Below, one piece after another: positions 1 to 6,140 of a DNA stretch of 10,474 bases. The stretch's first letter is position 1; each line of letters opens with the position of its first letter. Below the pieces are notes generated by a model, which saw nothing but the letters and a program-made list of their open reading frames with translations, did no database searches and was not told the DNA's origin. The translations under genes were made by a program, and so were the position numbers. The DNA is from Chloroflexota bacterium. GTDB taxonomy: Bacteria; Chloroflexota; Dormibacteria; CF-121. The stretch is from NCBI GenBank assembly GCA_005882525.1, contig VBGO01000021.1, forward strand, positions 1 through 10,474, in the 5' to 3' direction.

Positions 1-655
1 AAACTGGGAACGGGCTGCTGTACAGCAGTGACGTAATCGCGAGGATGGCGCCCATTAAGAGGGTGGCGGCCATCAACGATCGGCGTGTGAACGCCGGTTG
101 TGAGGATCGGATTTCCACCTCCTGCAGCGCGGCTTCACCGCTGCGCTGCAGGTGCCCAACCAGGTGGGCAGCCAGGCTGACGATGAAGACAACAGAACTC
201 AGCGTGTGGAGGCTGACCCACGCCGAACCGAAGCGGAGACCAAAGATCCAGAGCTCCAAGCCTGTGACGAAGACGGCCAGGGTGGATGCCACGAGCGCAG
301 GAGCTACAAGCAGCCTCAAAACGATTCGCGGCGGCCCAGCGAGGACGTAGTCACGGTTACGCGTGTGGTAGCGCGCGAATCTGTACCCCGTACTGCCCAG
401 CTTCAGAACGACGGGTGGGATGAGCAGCAATCCGACCGCATAGTGCACCGAGAGCAGCCTCTGAATGAAGAGGATCGTTACCGCGATGGCTGTGACCAGC
501 ACGTAGAGGAAGATGCCCGTCACCGCGGTCAACCGCTCGTTGGCCACCACTCCTGGTGAGAGCTGCCGGAGCCGCTCGATTGGCGGGCGGGGGAAGAGCG
601 CCAACCCGGCGGCCGCCAGCAGTACCAGGAGGAAAACGATTCCGAACTTGCTCAC
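1..655 (-). CDS. Multi-span membrane protein with b-type-heme-like histidines (3' end cut by window)
   Basis: Reading from a GTG at 655 gives 218 codons without a stop, running off the left edge. The product is strongly hydrophobic, with about six likely membrane spans at residues 4-21, 42-64, 70-92, 111-138, 146-169 and near 185-205. Histidines sit near membrane ends: His71 (in SVHYAVG), His97, His150 (in SLHTLSS), and His164 and His168 (in AAHLVGH). The segment IPPVVLKLGSTGYRFARYH resembles a family of uncharacterised actinobacterial/chloroflexal membrane proteins that I associate with cytochrome b561/DUF4405-like heme binding. This assignment comes from memory of such sequences, not a search. 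The start is chosen because the hydrophobic N-terminus begins there and no in-frame ATG precedes it; there is no clear ribosome-binding site. The C-terminus, which could carry another domain, is outside the window. Confidence 0.65.
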   Translation of the reverse strand, partial: MSKFGIVFLLVLLAAAGLALFPRPPIERLRQLSPGVVANERLTAVTGIFLYVLVTAIAVTILFIQRLLSVHYAVGLLLIPPVVLKLGSTGYRFARYHTRNRDYVLAGPPRIVLRLLVAPALVASTLAVFVTGLELWIFGLRFGSAWVSLHTLSSVVFIVSLAAHLVGHLQRSGEAALQEVEIRSSQPAFTRRSLMAATLLMGAILAITSLLYSSPFPV

Positions 656-771
656 GATGGCGGTTCGAGGCCGGCGGCCGCATCCCGATTGTCATCCAGT
701 TCGATCCAGCCGAGGCCTGGGCACCGGCGACGTGTTACAGCCGTGTCACGCATTCGCGGAACTAGGAGAAT

Positions 772-854
772 ACGGGAGGACAAGAGACGATACGACGGCG
801 CGCGAAATTGAGTACAGGAGGACACTGGCGGAACCGGCGGGACACGGGAGGACA
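772..854. repeat. Three spaced copies of an 11-bp repeat (ACRGGAGGACA)
   Basis: The copies are ACGGGAGGACA at 772-782, ACAGGAGGACA at 814-824 and ACGGGAGGACA at 844-854. Two are identical and one has a single change. Spacings are 42 and 30 bp, that is four and about three helical turns. They lie 117-199 bp upstream of the minus-strand start at 655 in otherwise non-coding DNA. Regularly phased copies suggest a protein-binding site, but a chance cluster of purine-rich sequence is possible. Confidence 0.45.
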
Positions 855-1043
855 CGACGTACACAGGGTTCGGGACCGTGAGGCCCTAGCTCAGATGGTC
901 ATCACCAATGCCGCCACGATCGGGCATCGCTTGAGGCTAAGTTCACGGCAGATTGAGGAGAATTTCACTCGCCCTAAGGAACATGGCATTTAGACACGGA
1001 TCGTGTCAGGAAGAGGTGAGATTGAGATCAAAATCAGCGTTTT

Positions 1044-1110
1044 GGGTGCCTGCTGGCAGAGCGCATTCTTGGTAAGGAAAGGTCCCGGTTCGATCCGGGC
1101 GTGGGCTCCA
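1044..1110 (+). pseudogene. Decayed tRNA-Thr (GGT anticodon) remnant
   Basis: From 1059 to 1110 the sequence follows the layout of a tRNA. It shows the 3' half of a D-stem (GAGC 1059-1062), a 5' anticodon stem CATTC (1064-1068), an anticodon loop TTGGTAA (1069-1075, anticodon GGT = Thr), a perfect 5-bp T-stem CCCGG/CCGGG (1084-1088 with 1095-1099), a 3' acceptor strand CGTGGGC, a discriminator T and an encoded CCA (1108-1110). It is not functional as read. The anticodon stem pairs at only about three positions, the T-loop TTCGAT is one base short, the 5' D-stem is degenerate, and nothing upstream matches the expected 5' acceptor strand GCCCACG. It could be a decayed gene, or a 3' fragment left by an element that integrated at a tRNA. 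Confidence 0.6.
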
Positions 1111-1215
1111 CGGACCCTCCTTGGAATTCCGCGCGTCTGGCCGCCAAACGTTTCCATTGCGCGCGCCCGATTCGCACCTCTGGCGTCACGCGCGCGTACT
1201 CCGACGAGTGATGGT

Positions 1216-1674
1216 CTAGCTGGTAGGGCGATGAGCTGCAGTCCGAAACCAACGCCCGGTGATTTCATTGGCCCAAACACCAATCCAGTGTTCGCGCGAA
1301 CCGGGTGCCAGGGGTCGGACCGGCCAGAAGCGCACGCTGCCGGTGGGTGCACCTCGCGGATTGGTCATATCGTGAGCGATGCCCTTGACGACCACGCTCC
1401 ATCCGGTGCCGGAGTCTGCCTCCCAGCCGTCGATCTCGAAGCAGACCGGTGCTCCGGGCGCCAGGTCCAGCTTGGTACCGGGAGCTGTTCGGAACGCCAC
1501 GATACCCTCCTCGAAGAAGTAGTTGACCGGGAAGATGATGGGTCGTACTTCGCGATCGACGAGCGCTATTCGGCCGATGTCGTTCGATCGGAGACGTTTA
1601 GTGCACTCAGCGTCGGGCATGGCGTTCAGTTGGCCGGGTGCGGGATTCTGGCTGGACACTTGCACCGTCACCAT
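1216..1674 (-). CDS. Pyridoxamine 5'-phosphate oxidase-like (PPOX/Pyridox_ox_2) flavin-binding protein
   Basis: This is a 152-residue protein of the split-barrel flavin-binding family. Family features are visible: the DIGRIALV strand, then REVRPIIFPVNYFFEEG, then the signature VAFRTAPGTKL that contacts flavin phosphate, then VCFEIDGWEADSGTGWSVVVKG, and the C-terminal PGSREHWIGVWANEITGRWF. Members of this subgroup bind FMN or F420; the substrate cannot be deduced. I chose the ATG at 1674, which overlaps the last 7 bases of the upstream CBS gene (1668), so the two are probably translationally coupled. A GTG 36 bases further upstream is open but adds residues unlike the family. It is the third gene of the USP-CBS-PPOX operon. 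Proteins of this class occur in mycobacterial DosR regulons, which fits the adjacent DosRS-like pair. Confidence 0.85.
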   Translation of the reverse strand: MVTVQVSSQNPAPGQLNAMPDAECTKRLRSNDIGRIALVDREVRPIIFPVNYFFEEGIVAFRTAPGTKLDLAPGAPVCFEIDGWEADSGTGWSVVVKGIAHDMTNPRGAPTGSVRFWPVRPLAPGSREHWIGVWANEITGRWFRTAAHRPTS

Positions 1675-2360
1675 GCCTCCCGAGCTGGCATAGCGGCCGT
1701 GTCGTCCCACCGGTAGTTGAGCCGGTTGACAACCTCAACTACGCCATCGATTTCTCTCGTCAAACGCCCGAGTATCTCAACGTCAGTCTTCCGATCGACC
1801 TCACCGTGCAGCGTAACCACGTTGTACTGAACCTCCACCCCAATCGGCTCCGGAGTGAGCATTAGCGTCGGGATAAGGTTGTCAATGATCTCTTCGCGAA
1901 GTTCTTCATCGCTGCGGAGGAAGACCTGAAGCAGGTCGCTACGACTCACGATCCCGGCGATCTTGCCGCGGTCGTCGACCACGACGAGGCGCCGCACGTT
2001 GCGTTCCTGCATCAGACGCGCTGCTTCCACCAGACGCGTGTCGGCCGCGACTGTAATCGGCGGCGAGGTCATGACGTCCTGTGCGACTAGCCCATCGGCC
2101 TTCGCTCTCTCCGTCTGGCGACGCCTCGGGTGCAAGAGATCACCTTCCGATTCGAGCTCGCCCCTTCGCTCTTTGAGTAGCAGATCCGATTCCGACACCA
2201 CACCTATCGGGATTCCGGTCTGGTCGACGATCGGGACTGCGCTAATCCTGTTCTCCTCGATCAGGCGTACCAGGAGCTTGAAGGGCGTCAGCGGGCTGGC
2301 CACATGGACCCGCGCTGTCATCACGTCGGCCACCGTCCGGTGCCGCGGCAACATGCTCAT
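1668..2360 (-). CDS. CBS-CBS-BON domain protein (hypoxic-response-like)
   Basis: The 230-residue protein has three domains. The first CBS motif is at about 10-66 (TVADVMTARVHVAS... NRISAVPIVDQTGIPIGVVSESDLL). The second is at about 90-148 (VAQDVMTSPPITVAADT... RNVRRLVVVDDRGKIAGIVSRSDLL). A BON domain lies at about 155-220 (ITREIDGVVEVVNRLNY-type ending). Paired CBS domains bind adenine nucleotides and act as regulatory modules; BON domains are associated with phospholipid or ligand binding. The second CBS sequence is very typical. The ATG at 2360 overlaps the stop of the upstream universal stress gene in an ATGA arrangement, so translation is probably coupled. A second ATG two codons later is also possible. 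CBS proteins such as Hrp1 belong to the mycobacterial DosR regulon; the role here is inferred from that parallel. Confidence 0.9.
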   Translation of the reverse strand: MSMLPRHRTVADVMTARVHVASPLTPFKLLVRLIEENRISAVPIVDQTGIPIGVVSESDLLLKERRGELESEGDLLHPRRRQTERAKADGLVAQDVMTSPPITVAADTRLVEAARLMQERNVRRLVVVDDRGKIAGIVSRSDLLQVFLRSDEELREEIIDNLIPTLMLTPEPIGVEVQYNVVTLHGEVDRKTDVEILGRLTREIDGVVEVVNRLNYRWDDTAAMPAREAW

Positions 2361-3226
2361 CGCGGTAGTCGCTCCGCGACGAGCAGGGCGCGCTTGCTCG
2401 CCCGCAGCAGGTCGTGCGTGACCGAACCGAAGATGATGCTGCCCAGGTCGCCGGTGCGGCTCGAACCGATAACGATCACGTCAGCTCGCCATTCAGCGGC
2501 AATCTTCGCCACCACCTGAGCTACCGGACCCGCGTGGGCGATCATCGCCTTGCAAACGATGCCGGCTTCATTCAGCAGGCTGGTGGCCTGTTCAAGGGTT
2601 GCATGGATCTCCTCCTCGGGTTCGACATAGGCAAATCCGTGGGCGCCCACAAAGCTTTGAGCCACGTGGACTACCAGGACCTCGGTTCCCGGCTCGGAGG
2701 CAGCCGCCATGGCAGCTCGGATCGCCGGCAGCACGTCATCGGCTCCTGCAATTGCAGCAAGAACTCGCTGGAAACCGTTCTTCGAGCTGTCTGGCTTTGC
2801 GTGAACAATCAGCAGCGGACAGTGGAGAGCGCAGAGCAGCTGATGACTCACGCTGTGCTGGATCATCGATTGCCAGTCCGAGATACCTCGCGAGCCAACA
2901 ACCACCAGGTCGGCCTGGGACTGTCGCGCGGTCTCCGCGATGGCGGCCGCAACATGTGTGACGTCGGCGTGCATGACCTGGCCGACTGCAGGAATTCCAG
3001 CCGCGCTCAGGTCCGTAACCGTTTCGTTCATTAGGCTCTCGGCTTCGCTGCGCGTCTCTACGTCCCAGACTCCGTGCCGGTGGTGCACCCCGAGGTTCCA
3101 GACATGAACCACGTCAACGCTCGCGGCTGCCGCCTTTGCAAAGGCGATTGTCCAGTCGACGGCGGCGTCCGACTCTGGGCTTCCGTCGGTGGCGAGGATG
3201 ATGCGGCTGAAACGCGGTCTTTTCAT
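2357..3226 (-). CDS. Tandem-domain universal stress protein
   Basis: The 289-residue protein has two UspA-type domains. The first spans about 6-142: RIILATDGSPESDAAVDW at the start, and DLVVVGSRGISDWQSMIQHSVSHQLL plus CPLLIVHA at its end. The second spans about 150-286 and ends with DVIVIGSSRTGDLGSIIFGSVTHDLL and ALLVAE. The nucleotide-binding pattern G-2x-G-9x-(G/S)-S is recognisable in both domains but imperfect: the first has HSVS where GS is usual, and the second has Arg in place of the second Gly. The length fits two-domain Usps such as mycobacterial Rv2005c/Rv2623. It is the first gene of the minus-strand operon and diverges from the histidine kinase gene. No ribosome-binding site precedes the ATG, so a leaderless transcript is possible. 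Confidence 0.9.
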   Translation of the reverse strand: MKRPRFSRIILATDGSPESDAAVDWTIAFAKAAAASVDVVHVWNLGVHHRHGVWDVETRSEAESLMNETVTDLSAAGIPAVGQVMHADVTHVAAAIAETARQSQADLVVVGSRGISDWQSMIQHSVSHQLLCALHCPLLIVHAKPDSSKNGFQRVLAAIAGADDVLPAIRAAMAAASEPGTEVLVVHVAQSFVGAHGFAYVEPEEEIHATLEQATSLLNEAGIVCKAMIAHAGPVAQVVAKIAAEWRADVIVIGSSRTGDLGSIIFGSVTHDLLRASKRALLVAERLPR

Positions 3227-3311
3227 GCGTCAAGGATTCAGTGAGGCGAGCCCGCGCAGTAGAGTCGAAGGGCCCGCGGCGAACAGGCCCAGTGGGGTAG
3301 ATTCGCGTCCG
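3227..3311. promoter_or_regulatory. Divergent promoter region of the USP operon and the histidine kinase gene
   Basis: These 85 bp separate the two divergent starts if the kinase begins at 3312. A degenerate DevR-like palindrome lies at 3262-3275 (GAGTCGAAGGGCCC, matching 9 of the 12 strongest positions of GGGnCTWWAGnCCC). Its centre is 42.5 bp upstream of the USP ATG, the position expected for an activator if that mRNA is leaderless. The match is weak for such GC-rich DNA. No clear -35/-10 pair is visible. Confidence 0.35.
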
Positions 3312-4928
3312 ATGCCGGAAAGCCGCGACCGCAAGGACATCCTGCTTGAGGCGGGACTCACGCTGGCGTCCGAGTTATCCCTGCCGATCGTTCTTCAGCG
3401 AATCGTCGACCTGGCGGCGCAGGTCACCGACGCACGCTACGGAGCGCTTGGAGTTATCGGGGACGACAGCAACCTGGTCGAGTTCGTAACGACCGGCATC
3501 TCAGACCAAGAACGGCGCGCGATCGGTCCTCTGCCAACCGGCCGGGGCGTGCTTGGCCTGCTCATCCACGAGCCAAAGCCGGTGCGGATCAAGAACATCG
3601 CTGAGCACCCTAAGTCAGTTGGCTTTCCCGCCCATCACCCGCCAATGCGCTCTTTTCTTGGCGCGCCAGTCCAGGCGATGGGGAGAGTGTTCGGCAACAT
3701 CTACCTGGCCGAGAAGCGAACAGCCGCCGAGTTCAGCGATGAGGATCAGAAGTCGCTGATCGTGCTGGCGACGCAGGCCGGAGCGGCGATCGCTAACGCC
3801 TCGCTGTACGAAGAGGTCCGTTCGAGAGAACAGTGGCTTGCCGCGTTACGCGACATCACAAACCGCGTGCTTAGCGGGGATGAACAGGCGTCGTTGCTGG
3901 AGAGCATCGCCGAGCACGCTCGCAAGGTGGCGGCGGCCGACGCCGCCACGGTCGTGAGTGTCAGCCAGACGCCTGGAGAACTCGTCGTCGCCGCGGCGGT
4001 CGGAGCCCGATCGAGTGAGATGCGCGGTCAAACGCTGCCGGCCGACGGTTCGATCTCTGGCGCGGTCATGAAGAGTGGACAGCCTCTGTCATTCGATGAC
4101 GTGAGCGCCGATAGACGCGCGTTCCAGCCGATTGTGCGTCTTGGCCGGCACGGACCAGCGGTATTCGTTCCCCTCCGAGTGCCCGGCGGCGCCGCAGGAA
4201 CGCTGATGGTCACGAGGTTGAAGGGCAGTAGCCGCTTCGACGAGCGCCGGGTCCGTCTGGTGGAAACGCTGGCGGATCAGGCGTCGGTGGCCATCGAGTA
4301 CGGCCGCGCCCAGACCGAGCTGCAGAGGCTGGGTCTGATGGAGGAGCGTGAGCGGATCGCCAAGGAACTGCACGACGGGATCATTCAGTCGCTGTTTGCA
4401 GTTGGGATGAGTCTCCAGGGCACCGCATTGATGGCCAACTCTCCGGACGTGAGCGCCCGAATCGAGCGGGCCGTCGAAGAGCTGGACAAAGTGATCCGCG
4501 ACCTGCGCAACTACATTTTCGGCCTGCGGCCTGGCATCCTCGCAGACCGCCAATTGGACCAGGCGCTGCGCCTTCTTGGGGAGGAAATGCAATCAGGGTC
4601 CCGTGCGAGGGTCGAAGTCGACGTCGACGCGTCGGTAGCTGCGAGTTTGAGCGCGCGGTCCGCGCAGATCGTCCAGTTGACGCGAGAGGCGCTTTCCAAC
4701 GTGGCTCGGCACGCGAAAGCTTCGCGAGCTTCAGTTCGCCTCGGCCGCCACGGTTCTGAGGCCGTGCTGACGGTCGAAGACAACGGTGTGGGGTTCGACT
4801 CGAGTAGAGACTCAAAGGGCTCCGGCATAGCCAACATGCGGGCGCGGGCAGCGAATCTCGGTGGCAGTCTGGAGGTGACAAGCGAAGAGGGCAAAGGAAC
4901 CAAATTGCTTATCACGTTTCCAATCTGA
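3312..4928 (+). CDS. DosS/DevS-like GAF-GAF sensor histidine kinase, probable heme sensor
   Basis: This 538-residue cytoplasmic kinase has no membrane span. Its domains are GAF1 (about 12-165), GAF2 (about 181-331), a HisKA_3 dimerisation/phosphoacceptor region (about 334-404) and HATPase_c (about 449-537). The phosphoacceptor is His354 in ERIAKELHDGIIQSLFAVG. The ATPase shows an N-box (LTREALSNVARHAKAS, Asn463), DNGVGF, GSGIANMRARA and a final GKGT. GAF1 resembles the heme GAF of mycobacterial DosS: DARYGALGV, GPLPTGRGVLGLLI, then HHPPMRSFLGAPV. His109 aligns with the DosS proximal heme ligand His149, and Tyr131 (in IYL), 22 residues later, with the distal Tyr171. The start is uncertain. Open reading extends to a GTG at 3189 with ATGs at 3198 and 3225, but those starts overlap the divergent USP gene. 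The partner regulator lies 81 bp downstream. Sensing of O2, NO, CO or redox is inferred. Confidence 0.9.
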   Translation: MPESRDRKDILLEAGLTLASELSLPIVLQRIVDLAAQVTDARYGALGVIGDDSNLVEFVTTGISDQERRAIGPLPTGRGVLGLLIHEPKPVRIKNIAEHPKSVGFPAHHPPMRSFLGAPVQAMGRVFGNIYLAEKRTAAEFSDEDQKSLIVLATQAGAAIANASLYEEVRSREQWLAALRDITNRVLSGDEQASLLESIAEHARKVAAADAATVVSVSQTPGELVVAAAVGARSSEMRGQTLPADGSISGAVMKSGQPLSFDDVSADRRAFQPIVRLGRHGPAVFVPLRVPGGAAGTLMVTRLKGSSRFDERRVRLVETLADQASVAIEYGRAQTELQRLGLMEERERIAKELHDGIIQSLFAVGMSLQGTALMANSPDVSARIERAVEELDKVIRDLRNYIFGLRPGILADRQLDQALRLLGEEMQSGSRARVEVDVDASVAASLSARSAQIVQLTREALSNVARHAKASRASVRLGRHGSEAVLTVEDNGVGFDSSRDSKGSGIANMRARAANLGGSLEVTSEEGKGTKLLITFPI

Positions 4929-4936
4929 TTCGCGTA

Positions 4937-4973
4937 GGGCCTAAAGACCCGTTCGCCTCGGGACTCCGGACCT
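4937..4973 (+). promoter_or_regulatory. Tandem DevR/DosR-like boxes before the response regulator gene
   Basis: GGGCCTAAAGACCC at 4937-4950 matches the mycobacterial DevR core GGGACTWWAGTCCC at 12 of 14 positions. Its two deviations, at positions 4 and 11, are the same distance from the dyad. A weaker copy, GGGACTCCGGACCT (4960-4973, 9 of 14), begins 23 bp later with a perfect left half. The second box is centred 43.5 bp before the ATG of the regulator. With no good ribosome-binding site there, a leaderless transcript activated from this box is plausible. The consensus is established knowledge; the site assignment is inference. Confidence 0.5.
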
Positions 4974-4978
4974 TACGA

Positions 4979-4990
4979 CCGAGCGCTCGG
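4979..4990. repeat. Perfect 12-bp palindrome CCGAGCGCTCGG
   Basis: This self-complementary 12-mer lies 20-31 bp before the regulator ATG, downstream of the DevR-like boxes. It could be an additional operator in the promoter or leader. In DNA this GC-rich it may also be accidental. Confidence 0.3.
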
Positions 4991-5009
4991 GGGTGCGAGC
5001 ATTAGGGCC

Positions 5010-5672
5010 ATGGTCAAGGACAGAATCCGCGTCTTGCTGGTCGATGATCATGAGGTCGTGCGCGATGGCGTCAAGTCACTGATCAATGCGAACGACGATT
5101 TGACTGTGGTCGGAGAAGCGGGCTCGGTGCGGGAGGCGATCGACCAGGCCATGAGAACCAAGCCCGACGTGGTCGTGATGGACGTCCGTCTCGCCGACGG
5201 CAGCGGAATCGAAGCCACACGCGAGATCCGCGCGCGCTTGGAGAAGACGCAGGTTTTGATGCTCACCTCTTTCGCCGACGACGAGGCGCTTTTCGCGTCG
5301 ATCATGGCCGGCGCTGCGGGCTATGTCCTGAAGCAGATCCGCGGCGGAGAGCTTGTGCGCGCTATCCGTGAGGTGGGCGCCGGCAAGAGCCTCCTTGACC
5401 CGGAGGTCACGAAGTCGGTCCTCGAGCGCCTTCGCAAGGGCAAGACCCTCCGCGATGAAAAGCTCGCACGACTATCTGCCCAGGAAGAACGCATCCTTAC
5501 GCTCGTGTCCCAGGGCCTTACCAATGGTCAGATTGGCAAACAACTCAAGCTGGCCGAGAAGACTGTCAAGAACTACGTTTCAACCATCCTCTCCAAGCTC
5601 GAGGTGGCCCGCCGTGCCGAGGCCGCGGCTTACCTCGCAAGGCACACGACAACACCCGGCGCGAACGGCTAA
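5010..5672 (+). CDS. DosR/DevR-like NarL-family response regulator
   Basis: The 220-residue protein has a receiver domain (about 5-120) with the acidic pair Asp12/Asp13, phosphoacceptor Asp58 (VVVMDVRLADGSG), Thr86 and Lys108. The C-terminal LuxR-type helix-turn-helix spans about 153-200. Its recognition segment AEKTVKNYVS is, from memory, identical to that of mycobacterial DosR, so Lys184, Lys187 and Asn188 correspond to the DNA-contacting Lys179, Lys182 and Asn183. This implies a DosR-like target site, which is what lies just upstream at 4937-4973. The partner is surely the kinase ending 81 bp before. The ATG at 5010 is chosen by family length; a ribosome-binding site is poor (AGGG only 2 bases away). 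The stop overlaps the convergent gene's stop by 3 bases. Confidence 0.93.
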   Translation: MVKDRIRVLLVDDHEVVRDGVKSLINANDDLTVVGEAGSVREAIDQAMRTKPDVVVMDVRLADGSGIEATREIRARLEKTQVLMLTSFADDEALFASIMAGAAGYVLKQIRGGELVRAIREVGAGKSLLDPEVTKSVLERLRKGKTLRDEKLARLSAQEERILTLVSQGLTNGQIGKQLKLAEKTVKNYVSTILSKLEVARRAEAAAYLARHTTTPGANG

Positions 5673-6109
5673 ACAGTCGCTTTGTCCAGCTGGCGGGAAA
5701 TCGAGTCCGCCAGTTGCCTGACGGTCGCATCGGCCACGTTGTGCATAAGGGCTTCGTCGAGCTCCATGCCCAGACGGCCAAGCGGCGGCTTGTACATGCC
5801 GCTGACCGTGAGTCTTGTAACCGTTGGGTCGACCGGCGCCAGCTGAACCTTGCCGTTGAAGATGGGGAAGAACGGCTTGGCTACAGTCGCCTTCCAGGTG
5901 ATCGGCACCTCGGCCCAGCTGCCGTCTTGGATCAGGCTTCCAAGCTCCACGGCAACTCGCTTGCGCAAGGCGATTCCAGCAACCGTGACTCCGACACGCG
6001 ACCTACGGTCATCGTTGAGGTCGGGGAACCAAGTTCGCGGTCCGCGAGCCACCGCCGCGACGCAGTCGCTCATGGAATGAGGGATGTGAACCGTGTGTGT
6101 GATGTACAT
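5669..6109 (-). CDS. Small SRPBCC-like protein of unknown function
   Basis: The 146-residue soluble protein starts MYITHTVHIPHSMSD and ends with an amphipathic helix (ALMHNVADATVRQLADSISRQL). Between them are alternating strands (VELGSLIQDGSWAEVPITWKA, GKVQLAPVDPTVTRLTVSGMY). This layout, with an N-terminal strand, a curved sheet and a long C-terminal helix, suggests the SRPBCC/START-like ligand-binding fold; the call is structural intuition. No catalytic motif is evident. It lies 31 bp downstream of the sdhB stop on the same strand and may be the last gene of the sdh transcript. Its end overlaps the stop of the convergent regulator gene by 3 bases, so no terminator separates the two. The ATG at 6109 has no obvious ribosome-binding site. 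Confidence 0.7.
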   Translation of the reverse strand: MYITHTVHIPHSMSDCVAAVARGPRTWFPDLNDDRRSRVGVTVAGIALRKRVAVELGSLIQDGSWAEVPITWKATVAKPFFPIFNGKVQLAPVDPTVTRLTVSGMYKPPLGRLGMELDEALMHNVADATVRQLADSISRQLDKATV

Positions 6110-6140
6110 GCTTGAAGGATCGGTGTCCGGGACTGGATTC

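Larger units (their letters stand above)
656..1215. other. 560-bp non-coding stretch between the membrane-protein gene and the PPOX gene
   Basis: I see no convincing gene here. The short plus-strand frames lack recognisable domains, and one of them runs antisense into the PPOX gene. The stretch must contain the promoter of the minus-strand gene that starts at 655. It also holds three near-identical 11-bp repeats (772-854) and a decayed tRNA-Thr (1044-1110). I could not identify a convincing intrinsic terminator for the PPOX operon; the GC-rich inverted repeat near 1160-1198 has a long loop and no T-tract. Confidence 0.6.

Noticed and set aside
872..886. GGGACCGTGAGGCCC, resembling a DevR box
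   Set aside because: The half-sites are separated by three bases instead of two, and it lies over 200 bp from the nearest start; likely a chance match.
878..900. Plus-strand CCCTAGCTCAGATGGT, resembling a tRNA D-arm
   Set aside because: No matching GAGC half, anticodon arm or T-arm follows, and its 5' sequence does not pair with the acceptor strand of the tRNA-Thr remnant at 1100-1106.
808..993. Short plus-strand frame in the 656-1215 gap as a small gene
   Set aside because: It starts within the purine-rich repeats, has no recognisable domain, and lacks supporting context.
1160..1198. GCGCGCG inverted repeat after the PPOX gene, as a terminator
   Set aside because: The loop exceeds 20 bases and there is no T-tract; alternating GC is common in this DNA.
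1003..1716. Long plus-strand open frame antisense to the PPOX gene
   Set aside because: Low-complexity composition with no domain, lying opposite a well-recognised PPOX protein; a GC-rich shadow.
4089..4592. Long minus-strand open frame inside the histidine kinase
   Set aside because: Lies opposite the GAF2 and phosphoacceptor regions, which are clearly the coding strand.
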